Shown: one piece after another, positions 7,301 to 14,119 of the stretch | Numbering within the stretch: position 1 is the stretch's first letter | Layout: each line of letters starts with the position of its first letter | NCBI RefSeq assembly: GCF_000701705.1 | Contig: NZ_JNJP01000082.1 | Coordinates: 1 to 15,271, forward strand | Length of the DNA: 15,271 nt | Direction of reading: 5' to 3' | Source: Bilophila wadsworthia ATCC 49260 | GTDB lineage: Bacteria; Desulfobacterota; Desulfovibrionia; Desulfovibrionales; Desulfovibrionaceae | Notes under the pieces: generated by a model | What the model saw: only the letters and a program-made list of their open reading frames with translations | What the model was told of the DNA's origin: nothing | Database searches by the model: none | Translations under genes and position numbers: made by a program

Positions 7301-10300
7301 AGGGAACGGACGTGGACTTCGGTTCCAGGCTGACCTACGGCATCGCCGGAGGCCATATCGGCGACGCGGACAGTGCCGACATCAATGACCTGAAGGCGGC
7401 CTTTGACGGCGACAAGGGCATGGGCAACGCGCATACCCGGATCGAAACCGAGCACGGCGTGCTCACCATCGACTCGTCCACCGGCAAGTATACCTACACG
7501 CCGAACGAAGACCTGGTCTACGGCGAAAAGTACACGGATGAATTCACCATCTTCGTGCGCGACGAAAAGGGTGCGTGGTCGCAGCAGCACGTCACCATCA
7601 ACGTGACGGGCGGCGCTGACGCCCCGATCCTCGTGGGCAAGCTCCCCAACGCGATCATGGCCGAAATCACCGAGGCGGGCGTCGTGCCCAACACCAATAC
7701 GGATGTGGACGGCTCCATCCACGTCAACGGCAAGCTCGTGGACGGCTTCTTCAACAGCGGCGGACACGAGCTCGGCTCGTTCGAGGTCAAGCAGGTCGAC
7801 ACAGGAGAGGGCGCGGGGCATCTGATCGCCGGGTTCGTCGTGGGCGGCAAGTTCTACGCGGGCGACCTGCACACCGACTACGGGACCCTGCACGCCGAAG
7901 TCATCACCGAGAACGGCGTGTCCAAGATCGTCTACTCCTTCATCCTGCCGGAACCGGGCACGAAGGAAGCCGCGAACCTCGACGCCCTCGACGCGGGCCA
8001 GCGTGAAAAGCTGTTCGACAACCTCAAGGTCGGCGTCTACGATTCCGCCCACGAATCCCTCGTGAACGGCGGCGCCAACGCGGACGGCTCGTTCAACATC
8101 AATACCGGCAACTCGAACCTCATCCCCACGCAGGACGTGGATGTCTACGTGAAGGGCACCAATGACCGGCCCGTCTTCACCGACGAAAACGGGAACGTCA
8201 TCGCCGAAGTCGTCACCGACGCGAACGGGAAGACCTTCACGAAGATCACTTCCGACCAGACCAGTGAAGGCGTGTTGCAGGAAGACGGCAGCCACACCCT
8301 TTCGGGAAACCTGAGCGCCCACGACCCCGACAAGAGCCATGGCGACGCGGCGGGCAACCTCAGCTACAGCATCGAGAGCGGCGGCAAGCTGGTGCAGATC
8401 ATCGAAGGCAAGTACGGCATCCTCAAGCTCAATCAGGATGGCAGCTACACCTACGAGATCACCAAGCCCGAGCTGCTGAAGGAGCTGAATGCAGGCCAGA
8501 GCCTCACCGATTCCAAGCTCCCACAGGAAGTGTTCGACGTCCGCGTCACCGACCCGCTCGGGGCCCACAGCTCCGGCAAGCTGGTCATCGATGTTACCGG
8601 AACGGCGGATATGCCGACCATCAGCTTCAATAACACGGTGATATCTGAGGATAACGGCGCGATCGTAACGCCTTCGGAAGGCGATCACAGCCATGATCCC
8701 TCCATCACCGGACAGTTGACGCTGGGCGGCAGGGTCGACGCCGAGGATATCGGCGGCAACCTGACGTGGACGAACAAGGGACAGACTGGCTTCGCCACGG
8801 GCGCGGACGGCAAGCCGCTCGGCACGCTGAGCATCATCGATCCGGAAACGGGCGAGTATACCTATACGCTGACCGAAAACGGCTCGAAGATCGTCCAGTC
8901 CATGAACGATGGCGACGTCAAGACCGAAACCTTCAAGGTGCAGGTGGAGATCGAAGGCGGCAAGATCGTCGAGAAGGACATCACCATCACCATCAAGGGC
9001 ACCAACGACGCCCCGACCTTTACGGATACGGTTACCGGCCTTGAGGGCGACGTGAAGCAGGATGCCTTCGTCGATCCCGATGGAAGCGACGGCGGCGTCC
9101 CCGGCGTGGTCTTCACGGGGACCCTCTCCGGCGCGACCGACGTGGACGACCCGGACGGCCAGCTCCGTTTCATGCTGGTCGGCAAGGACGGGAAGCCCGT
9201 CACGGAACTCAAGACCGAATACGGCACCATCGTCCTCACCTACGAGACGGCGGCGGACGGTTCGATCATCACGCATTACAAGTATACGCTGGACAACGAG
9301 AGCACGGAGCTCGACGAAGCCCTCAATAAGCTCCAGACCGGCGAGACGCTGCCCGACGGCGCGAAGGTCGTGGTGGTCGACCCCCACGGCAAGGTTTCCG
9401 AGGAGCAGAAGGAGCTCACCATCAACATCCATAAGCCCGACAGCGGCGAGGGTGGATGGGACGGCGGAGCGGGCCTCATCATCGACGCCGACAAGAGTGA
9501 GTTCAACGGCACGGTGGTCGAGGACGGCAGGGATCTGCCGCAAACGCCTGATGTCACGGAAGGCCTGATCTTCGAAGGCCAGCTCCATGCCAAGTGGGAC
9601 GGCGAAGGCCACACCGGAACGCCTCCCGACCGCGTCTTCGGCATCGAAGAAAAGGATGAGTTTGGGCTCGGAACCGGAAAGCAAATCCAGAGCAGCGCCG
9701 CCGACGGTTTCGTAACCGCGGAAGGCAAGTACGGCTACCTCATCGTCGATCCCGTTACCGGGAAGTATACCTATACCCTGTACAACGGCGAAAATGGCAA
9801 GCCGGGCAAGGTGCAAGACCTCGCCGAAGGGCAGACGGTGAAGGAAGACTTCGACGTCATGCTCAACGGCAAGGAGACGGATTCCAAGATCACCATCACC
9901 ATCCACGGCACCAACGACGCACCGGTCATCGACAGCTACCAGAATATGACGATTCAGGAAGGCGACGATGGGCTGGGCAATCTGACGACCTCAGAAACCC
10001 TGAAGGCGCATGACATCGACAAGCTTTTGGGAACTGACGGGAAGCCCCTCCCTGAGGGAACCGAAACCTCGACGCTCAAGTACTACTTCGAGGGCGGAAC
10101 CAACACGCTGACGACCAAGTACGGCACTGTCACGCTGACCTTCGATAAGGACGGCAACTGCACCTACACCTACACGACCGACGGGGCAAAGTTGCCCGAC
10201 CATCTCACTGAGGGCAAGGCGTTGCCCGATTCGTTCATCATCTACGTGCGTGACGCACACGGCGAGGTGGTTAAGCAGGAGATTACCGTCACCATCAACG

Positions 10301-13119
10301 GCACCAACCACGGGCCCGAAGTGGTTCCGGGCGAGCACGCCCTGAACGTTGTGGAGGACGTGACCGTCTCGCAGGAAGGCAACCTGAACGATATCATCAA
10401 GGATGACGAAGGGCTGAACAACCTGCACTTTTCCATCAACGGCAAGGGAACGGTCGTGGAAGGCGAGTACGGTACGCTGCACATCGATCCGGCTACCGGA
10501 AAGTATATCTACACCCTGAACAATGCCGACCCGGAAGTGCAGGGCCTCAACTCCGAGGACAACATTCAGGAAATCTTCACGATCACCGTAAGGGATAAGC
10601 ACGGGGAAATGACGACCGTTGATGTCACGGTCAACGTCAAGGGCACCGACGACACGCCCGAGCTCACACTCGGCAAGGTCCTCTCAGTGCGCGAAGGCGA
10701 CGCTGACGCCGTTGGTGACACCGCCGTGGGCTTCGACAAGGATATCGCGGATCAGGGGCACCTGACCTACTCCTTCGGTAAGGATGCCGACGGCAATCCT
10801 CTTACTGAAATAACCAACGAATACGGTACGTTCACCATCGATCCCAAGACCGGTGCATACACGTTCACGCTCGACAACACGTCCGAAACCGTGCTCAAGA
10901 TGGCGGCGGGCCGTTTGTACGAGACTTCTATTAATGTGACCGTCACTGACACGTCAGGACTGTCAGATACAAAGGAACTCGTCGTCAATATCGAAGGCAC
11001 CAACACCGCCCCCGTCATCACGAGCGGCGAGCACGGCGTCATCATCGCCAATCCGGCTCCGCTGGTTGAAGACGGCGGCGTCTCCAAGGTGACCGGACAG
11101 GTGACGGCCCGCGAATACGACGAAGGCGACCACGTCGTTGCCTTCAAGTTCGTGAACGACAAGGGCGAGCTTGTCGACTCGCTCACCGGCAAGTATGGCA
11201 CCATCAGTATCGATAAGGACGGCAACTACACCTACACGTTCAACAACGGGCAGGCGCAGCATCTTGGCGCTGGCGAAATGGCCGCCGAGCACTTCAACGT
11301 CGTCGCCGTCGACACCTACGGAGCGCAAACCACGACGCCTTCCGACCTGCAGATCCAGATTCAGGGCACCAACGACGCCCCTGTGATCACCAGCCCTACC
11401 CCCGTACTCAACCTGACGGAACTGGCCAGCGGGCAGGCCGAAATAACCGGTACCATCACGTTCAACGATGCGGACAAGAAGGCCGACGGAACCTTCTATG
11501 ACACGCACACCTTCTCGGTCAGGCCCGCCGGAGCGGCCGAGGCGGAAAACGGTGCAGCAGCCGAAGGCAAGTACGGTACGCTGACCATCGATGAACACGG
11601 CAACTACAAGTACACCCTGACCAGCGACGCGCTCGGAGAGGGAGACAAGTACACAGAAACGTTCACGGCCACCGTGGACGACGGCAACGGCGGGAAGGCC
11701 ACCCAGACCATCACCGTCAATCTCACCGGCACCAACGACGCCCCGGTGATCACGGAGTCGCACACTGACAACGGAACCACGGGGTCCTTCATCTTCACCG
11801 ATGCCGATGTAAAGGCCGATGGCTCCTTCTACGATACGCATTCCTTCGCCATCAGCGTCGACGGCAAGGCACACGGCGTAACGCTGGACTCCACCGGCAC
11901 GCACGGCACCGTCACCATCGACGGCCTGGGCACGTTCGAGCTGATGCAGGGCGACGGCGGCAACTGGCACTACACCTTCACCGCCAGCCCAGAGGCCATA
12001 GCCGGGGCCGCTTTGGGGAGCCTCGTGACGCATGACTTCCAGATCATCGTCAATGACGGCCATGCCACGGCGATGACCCCGGCAGGCGAAGATTCCCTGT
12101 CTGTGAGCTTCATGGGCACGGGTACACCCCCTGCGGACATGGATCTGGGCAACCTGACGCCGGGCATGGCCCAAGACGATCATCTGCCCGGAATGGATGC
12201 GGACGGACACCAGCTCGCCTACGCCTTCGACAAGGCCGTGGACGGCAACATCCAGGGAGAATTCGGGAGCCTGCATTTCAATGCGGAAACCGGACAGTAC
12301 ACCTACACTCTGGACACCTCGGAGGACGGCCTCCACAAGCTGGCGCAGGCACAAGCCGACGGTTCCGCCCTGAAGGAATCCTTCGGATATACCGTAAGCG
12401 GTCATGAGGGCCATTCCAACGGCTCGCTGGAAATCAACCTGACGGATCTGCACACGCAGCTCGGCCACGCCGGAGCCGATACGCTCGGCGACCAGACAGC
12501 GGCGCATTCACAGGTGATCTTCGGCGAAGGCGGCGATGACGTCATCCACGGCGGCGCGGGCAACGATTGGCTGTTCGGCGGCGAAGGGGACGATCAGATC
12601 TTCGGCGGCACGGGCGACGACATCCTGTACGGCGGCGCGGGTAACGATTACCTCGACGGCGGGACGGGCCACAACTCGCTCTACGGCGGGGCCGGAAACG
12701 ATATCCTCGTCTACAACCAGGGCATGGCCCACGCCAGCGGCGGTGAAGGCATCGACTTCCTCGTCGGAGCCGAAAAGGACACGTTGGACAGCCTGTTCGC
12801 CAACCCGGACAACAATCCCATCCAGAGCGATATCGAAGTGCTCATCACGTCCAAGCCGGACAGCCTGAGCCTTACGAATCTGGATGATCTGAAGAGCATC
12901 GGCATCTCCATAGAGGGCGATAAGCTCCACCTCTCCGGGGATTGGGCACCGACGGCTATCGGAGGAGAGGAACACGGAATCAGCCTCGGCAATTACGCCG
13001 AGTTCACCCATCACAGCGACCACGGAGACATTACGATCCTCGTGCAGTCCGGTACGCCGGCCACTGACGACCTGGCGCAGCAGATCGTCCAGAACACGCT
13101 GAACCACGGACAAGGCTGA
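1375..13119 (+). CDS. Giant type I-secreted biofilm adhesin, LapA/BapA-like, VCBS repeats and RTX
   Basis: The 3914-residue product begins MADIILNKPEAG. Residues 1-90 form a small module without a cleavable signal peptide, followed by LMPAAGPAAN, where PAAG (93-96) fits the [T/A/P]AAG LapG cut site. After a linker (97-156), residues 157-3580 hold about 22-23 VCBS-type units, each with a 'YGTLTIDP.TG.YTYTL' core and ending in 'ITVT..GTND.P'. Seven RTX nonapeptides (3717-3779) bind calcium. A C-terminal region (3780-3914, ending LAQQIVQNTLNHGQG) should hold the type I secretion signal. The protein is very acidic and has two cysteines. By analogy with LapA, it is exported by an ABC/MFP/TolC system, tethered in the outer membrane by its N-terminus, and released by a c-di-GMP-controlled protease. 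No transporter, LapD or LapG gene is nearby. The gene is monocistronic, with its own promoter and terminator. Ligand unknown. The architecture is certain; the retention mechanism is inferred. Confidence 0.9.
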   Translation: MADIILNKPEAGTQAVFEAAGDSRIDLNFPTDQATLERSGNDLIFRFDDGSTVVLRDFYTAYTKDSMPDFVIEGTPIAGEQFFTALNEPDLMPAAGPAANAASADGGRFREYADDALINGVNRLDGLDLSSNRAFFPERDPWGGLRGDDTPNYAPTLSVSGSLGVIESGVFPGGNELYEGVPSMSGRATGTDANGDTLSFGFIDANGAQVTSIVTPYGVMAMAPDGTYTYTIDNADPDTNGLALGETRTETFTVYVSDGRGGLATQEITVTLTGTNDRPELSIANAAQGIHEDTASVGGTFAVQDPDSDSGQNQTFHIEGGSNTPAADGTSPSDGSHSATGSTDATFTTDYGKLTLDPATGQWTYALNNASDKVQQLNAGETKVETFEVTVTDEHGATSTQTISVTITGTNDIPEIDTDQSNFHLDFKEQGVYQPSENGDGNTPTTPGGTGEGQHQTGTLSGRIFASDTDKENGAGSTEHDVNKLNFHVEHAGSSLTDGGASTTVTGTGTPGTGDIVYAYTSAYGTLTFRADGSYEYTLNNKNPGEAGADGNAVNNLSLGQTVTETFTVYVTDAQTGRSVPQTITVTINGTNDVPTLDLSNDNLNDLLGGDGNLHVVEDGVGRDDANTPTTDPSKENTSFTGHTTDTGTASGNDVDTGHILHFGAAAGDRTGEAFDPSVFNTADSTATGGAASSVVAGGQYGSLTINSNGSYTYTMKGEGENVSFELDGKTYNSLDQLAEGDTIYETFTIYVRDEHNAWTAKTVTVAIHGTNDIPTLDITGSDWNITQGGDLSIDGTFTVTDNDRDAGTDQAFHIAGGKDTSGTGTDGAHGTDGDTNATFTTDYGTLTLDPATGQWTYEANPDAIKGLGKDETKIETFEVTVTDEHGATSTQTITVTLNGINDAPWLGQTSIDLKEEGVILTPEQPGETSNTETHEAPGNTGEAGQDEHRTLVEGELPWKDDDINDKPIFGISGLIGATDGILNVTIKNGDPDASNNVDVKILSSTTDPNTHIQTIVTNYGTLTLDTQTGKFTFDISGSDADKLAAGEELEFSFHTTVNDQNGGNADNRLDVTIRGTNDRPRLDLVEPTHGDNVTVVTDDKTGEVKFDITEKADVANDTTVSGTLKSDDDDRGANLRYGVALGKQDVESEAGRNLAFGSGSDGKPGMGEPLHQVGGKIVIEGRYGTLTIDPESNTYTYKTNENADRLGLDADGNPQTGTDEFTIYVRDEHGAWTAKPISVTVTGSNDTPTITADDAEHWVKEAGVVDTSTDHGSTTDTAKTPDPSDDSRELTDADNSLSRNEISGQVHVKDTDTTDTLTLDIGAKEGSGTTLIGDPKTDANGNITLETEFGSIILHKDGTYTYTIDEDKTQSLSQGQTEKETFTITVSDGHGGTASVDITINIVGTNDRPTLTLTPTSDTVVSDPGYDKDHTEVAKDLTVTGTFEGADPDSNPTLEYGVSTSAGNRDTAFDANGNNPGMGGGHHSATGTYGSLTIDPSTGEYIYTLDTAKGGAADKLGLKPDGTPEQGYDTFTIYVRDEHGAWSEQTITITVNGSNDAPVIAKTENTLTVTESGFDEHNSTIIGTKSDKGQVNATDVDTSDQGKLTYYFSDKAHNPVTFGKGDVIGHLTLADGTKTEITVTSVKPDGTIVTDYGTFHLDTKTGEYTFTKTESTGNATDQLQLGDKVELDFSISVKDSHGETASSTHDVTVVINGSNDRPSATMQGITVKEAGVHDGNTATTADTDGTLGAGEHRVTSGTLNITNLKDVDDDISKGFGTGEDQFKISLRGSGNCGTPSHNADGTWTMTHLLSNGGDFNNVRATLFNSNFPKDAFDKLEAQLRAEGLLGQNQDLTYGNAASILSQVALGTLTVNPDGSYSFTLPPDGSAGSMIVNMFGADNSSNRTINFSVTDPHGGVFNGSFGVTIKGTNDRPELELLGGDDHRLFISTSTTPDGNATTHATITMTEDDKSFSANAKGTDVDFGSRLTYGIAGGHIGDADSADINDLKAAFDGDKGMGNAHTRIETEHGVLTIDSSTGKYTYTPNEDLVYGEKYTDEFTIFVRDEKGAWSQQHVTINVTGGADAPILVGKLPNAIMAEITEAGVVPNTNTDVDGSIHVNGKLVDGFFNSGGHELGSFEVKQVDTGEGAGHLIAGFVVGGKFYAGDLHTDYGTLHAEVITENGVSKIVYSFILPEPGTKEAANLDALDAGQREKLFDNLKVGVYDSAHESLVNGGANADGSFNINTGNSNLIPTQDVDVYVKGTNDRPVFTDENGNVIAEVVTDANGKTFTKITSDQTSEGVLQEDGSHTLSGNLSAHDPDKSHGDAAGNLSYSIESGGKLVQIIEGKYGILKLNQDGSYTYEITKPELLKELNAGQSLTDSKLPQEVFDVRVTDPLGAHSSGKLVIDVTGTADMPTISFNNTVISEDNGAIVTPSEGDHSHDPSITGQLTLGGRVDAEDIGGNLTWTNKGQTGFATGADGKPLGTLSIIDPETGEYTYTLTENGSKIVQSMNDGDVKTETFKVQVEIEGGKIVEKDITITIKGTNDAPTFTDTVTGLEGDVKQDAFVDPDGSDGGVPGVVFTGTLSGATDVDDPDGQLRFMLVGKDGKPVTELKTEYGTIVLTYETAADGSIITHYKYTLDNESTELDEALNKLQTGETLPDGAKVVVVDPHGKVSEEQKELTINIHKPDSGEGGWDGGAGLIIDADKSEFNGTVVEDGRDLPQTPDVTEGLIFEGQLHAKWDGEGHTGTPPDRVFGIEEKDEFGLGTGKQIQSSAADGFVTAEGKYGYLIVDPVTGKYTYTLYNGENGKPGKVQDLAEGQTVKEDFDVMLNGKETDSKITITIHGTNDAPVIDSYQNMTIQEGDDGLGNLTTSETLKAHDIDKLLGTDGKPLPEGTETSTLKYYFEGGTNTLTTKYGTVTLTFDKDGNCTYTYTTDGAKLPDHLTEGKALPDSFIIYVRDAHGEVVKQEITVTINGTNHGPEVVPGEHALNVVEDVTVSQEGNLNDIIKDDEGLNNLHFSINGKGTVVEGEYGTLHIDPATGKYIYTLNNADPEVQGLNSEDNIQEIFTITVRDKHGEMTTVDVTVNVKGTDDTPELTLGKVLSVREGDADAVGDTAVGFDKDIADQGHLTYSFGKDADGNPLTEITNEYGTFTIDPKTGAYTFTLDNTSETVLKMAAGRLYETSINVTVTDTSGLSDTKELVVNIEGTNTAPVITSGEHGVIIANPAPLVEDGGVSKVTGQVTAREYDEGDHVVAFKFVNDKGELVDSLTGKYGTISIDKDGNYTYTFNNGQAQHLGAGEMAAEHFNVVAVDTYGAQTTTPSDLQIQIQGTNDAPVITSPTPVLNLTELASGQAEITGTITFNDADKKADGTFYDTHTFSVRPAGAAEAENGAAAEGKYGTLTIDEHGNYKYTLTSDALGEGDKYTETFTATVDDGNGGKATQTITVNLTGTNDAPVITESHTDNGTTGSFIFTDADVKADGSFYDTHSFAISVDGKAHGVTLDSTGTHGTVTIDGLGTFELMQGDGGNWHYTFTASPEAIAGAALGSLVTHDFQIIVNDGHATAMTPAGEDSLSVSFMGTGTPPADMDLGNLTPGMAQDDHLPGMDADGHQLAYAFDKAVDGNIQGEFGSLHFNAETGQYTYTLDTSEDGLHKLAQAQADGSALKESFGYTVSGHEGHSNGSLEINLTDLHTQLGHAGADTLGDQTAAHSQVIFGEGGDDVIHGGAGNDWLFGGEGDDQIFGGTGDDILYGGAGNDYLDGGTGHNSLYGGAGNDILVYNQGMAHASGGEGIDFLVGAEKDTLDSLFANPDNNPIQSDIEVLITSKPDSLSLTNLDDLKSIGISIEGDKLHLSGDWAPTAIGGEEHGISLGNYAEFTHHSDHGDITILVQSGTPATDDLAQQIVQNTLNHGQG
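1843..12126 (+). repeat. Array of about 22-23 VCBS-type repeat units in the adhesin
   Basis: Unit ends marked by G[TS]ND-like motifs fall at residues 274, 409, 590, 770, 900, 1076, 1244, 1405, 1554, 1714, 1927, 2079, 2261, 2409, 2542, about 2687 (degenerate), 2845, 2976, 3090, 3208, 3331, 3452 and 3581 (degenerate). Spacing is 114-213 residues, long and variable up to about 2260, shorter (114-158) after that. Subtypes can be seen. One starts with a '(K/T)EAGV' strand (units ending 590, 1076, 1405, 1927, 2261). One contains 'FTI(Y/F)VRDE(H/K)xAW' (ending 770, 1244, 1554, 2079). A compact type shares 'FEVTVTDEHGATSTQTI' (ending 409 and 900). VCBS domains are beta-sandwich spacers common in long adhesins. 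Confidence 0.88.
12523..12711 (+). repeat. Seven RTX calcium-binding nonapeptide repeats
   Basis: Residues 3717-3779 are seven consecutive nonapeptides of the form GGxGxDxUx (for example GGAGNDWLF, GGEGDDQIF, GGTGDDILY, GGAGNDYLD). The sixth (GGTGHNSLY) is degenerate at the aspartate. RTX repeats fold into a calcium-bound beta-roll outside the cell and usually sit just before a type I secretion signal, as here. Folding on extracellular calcium is thought to help pull the protein through the channel. Confidence 0.93.
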
Positions 13120-13128
13120 TCCTGAAAC

Positions 13129-13151
13129 GCAGCCGGAAGCCTTCCGGCTGC
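13129..13151 (+). other. Perfect hairpin just after the adhesin stop codon
   Basis: GCAGCCGGAA (13129-13138) pairs with TTCCGGCTGC (13142-13151) around a 3-nt loop, starting ten bases after the stop. No U-tract follows, so it is not by itself a standard terminator. It could protect the 3' end of the long mRNA or act with the terminator at 13185. Confidence 0.5.
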
Positions 13152-13184
13152 ACCAAACACCTTATCCATCAATCCTGAAACAAA

Positions 13185-13226
13185 GGGTCCCGTCCCGGCG
13201 CTTTTGCCGGGACGGGACCCCTTTCT
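13185..13226 (+). terminator. Strong intrinsic terminator of the adhesin gene
   Basis: A perfect 15-bp stem, GGGTCCCGTCCCGGC (13185-13199) with its complement at 13206-13220, has a 6-nt loop and is followed by CTTTCT. It lies 65 bases after the adhesin stop. A short A-run before the stem means it may also stop transcription coming the other way. Confidence 0.85.
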
Positions 13227-13266
13227 CAAACATCGCCGACCCGCTTTACCCAACCTTCACAGCAAC

Positions 13267-13293
13267 AAAAAAAGCGGGGAAATCGCATCCCGC
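13267..13293 (-). terminator. Minus-strand intrinsic terminator (second, distal)
   Basis: Read on the minus strand, GCGGG (13293-13289) pairs with CCCGC (13278-13274) and seven Ts follow (13273-13267). The stem is short but GC-only and the U-tract is clean. It is a back-up for the terminator at 13466-13500, or the end of a small minus-strand transcript from 13294-13465. Confidence 0.6.
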
Positions 13294-13465
13294 CCTATCG
13301 GCAATAATCCGTTTTGGGGCGCCGCGAGAGCCTGGCCAGCCCACTCCCTCTATGCACACGGGGTAATCGCCACTTGACGCTCTCCCCTTCCTTGCTCACG
13401 GAGGATGGGCATATCCCACGGCCCCGAGTGAAGCCGCAGTCCACGCTCTTCGCCCAGACTTCTTC
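13294..13465. other. Stretch between two minus-strand terminators, no recognised gene
   Basis: About 170 bases lie between two terminators that both act on the minus strand. The open frames in both directions look like translated intergenic sequence, with no Shine-Dalgarno sequence or family motif. It may be a small RNA region or a dispersed intergenic repeat; nothing in the sequence decides. Confidence 0.35.
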
Positions 13466-13500
13466 AAAAAAAGCCATTGATCCTGCTCGAATCAATGGCT
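13466..13500 (-). terminator. Intrinsic terminator of the DksA/TraR-type gene
   Basis: On the minus strand AGCCATTGAT (13500-13491) pairs with ATCAATGGCT (13481-13472) around a 9-nt loop, followed by a run of seven Ts (13472-13466, the first shared with the stem). The stop codon of the gene (13494-13492) lies inside the 5' arm, so ribosomes reaching the stop would compete with folding of the hairpin. Confidence 0.88.
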
Positions 13501-13941
13501 TGCCTGTCTGCGTCGGGGCAGGAAAAAGGGCATAGGCGGGGTGACGGGACGCGGCGGCATTGTACGCCGGGGACGCGGAGCGTCAAATGATCCGGTGATG
13601 ACCACGGCCCGTTCCTCTTCTTCGAGTTCCTGCTGGCAAGCCACGCAGTACCGTACCGAAGGCGACGCCAAGAGCCGCAGGAGCGGTATGGGCTCCCCAC
13701 ACGCCTCACAGAGGCCGTAACCCATGACCTCGATACGCCGCAGGGCGTTCTCCAGATCCCGGATACGCTCGACGCGCCGGGCGGTCAGCCGCTCATCCAC
13801 CGCACGCTCGCTCAGACGCGAGGCCAGTTCGTTTTCATCGGGACATTTGAGAGAAATCTCCGGAGACATCCGGGGCGACCGCAACGCCGAAAGTTCCCGT
13901 TCCATCATCCATCGCAATGCAGCCAATTGAGAGGTGTTCAT
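13492..13941 (-). CDS. DksA/TraR-family zinc-finger protein
   Basis: This 149-residue protein has a C4 zinc finger C78-x2-C81-x17-C99-x2-C102 (CEAC...CVAC), with spacing identical to DksA. It is preceded by a charged helical region (about 35-75; 'DENELASRLSERAVDERLTARR'), which fits the coiled-coil hairpin that DksA-type proteins insert into the RNA polymerase secondary channel. At the tip the usual DxxDxA appears as D-E-N-E-L-A, an acidic variant. The start at 13941 is chosen because GAGGAA lies four bases before the ATG; an in-frame ATG 51 bases upstream has no such site. After the finger there is an unusual basic, proline-rich tail (about 120-149). Family members tune transcription with ppGpp or replace DksA. 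Whether this one touches the adhesin is unknown; the genes converge and do not share a transcript. Confidence 0.87.
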   Translation of the reverse strand: MNTSQLAALRWMMERELSALRSPRMSPEISLKCPDENELASRLSERAVDERLTARRVERIRDLENALRRIEVMGYGLCEACGEPIPLLRLLASPSVRYCVACQQELEEEERAVVITGSFDAPRPRRTMPPRPVTPPMPFFLPRRRQASH

Positions 13942-14101
13942 ACCGTTCCTCACTTGCGGGGGTTGTTCCGTGGATTCGGATGTATCCCCCACAACGCGAC
14001 GGCTTCATGACGCCCCTATGGCTTTTTTGTGCAACACATGAAAACTGTTGGCACGGATGGCGGAGTTTTCCTGTCCTGCGCTCTGCGCATAGACATCGCG
14101 C

Positions 14102-14118
14102 AAAACGGCCACAAGGCC
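14102..14118 (-). terminator. Weak terminator-like hairpin after the HAD phosphatase gene
   Basis: On the minus strand GGCC-TTGT-GGCC is followed by GTTTTG, directly after the TGA of the phosphatase gene. The stem is only 4 bp, so termination is probably partial and some transcription may run on into the DksA-type gene 178 bases away. Confidence 0.3.
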
Positions 14119-14119
14119 C

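Noticed and set aside
1843..12126. CRISPR array or tandem DNA repeats
   Set aside because: The repetition is at protein level with diverged DNA and units of about 350-640 bp; there are no short exact repeats with regular spacers.
13295..13535. Small frames on both strands near 13300-13530
   Set aside because: They overlap terminators and the end of the DksA-type gene, have no ribosome binding site, and lack any family motif.
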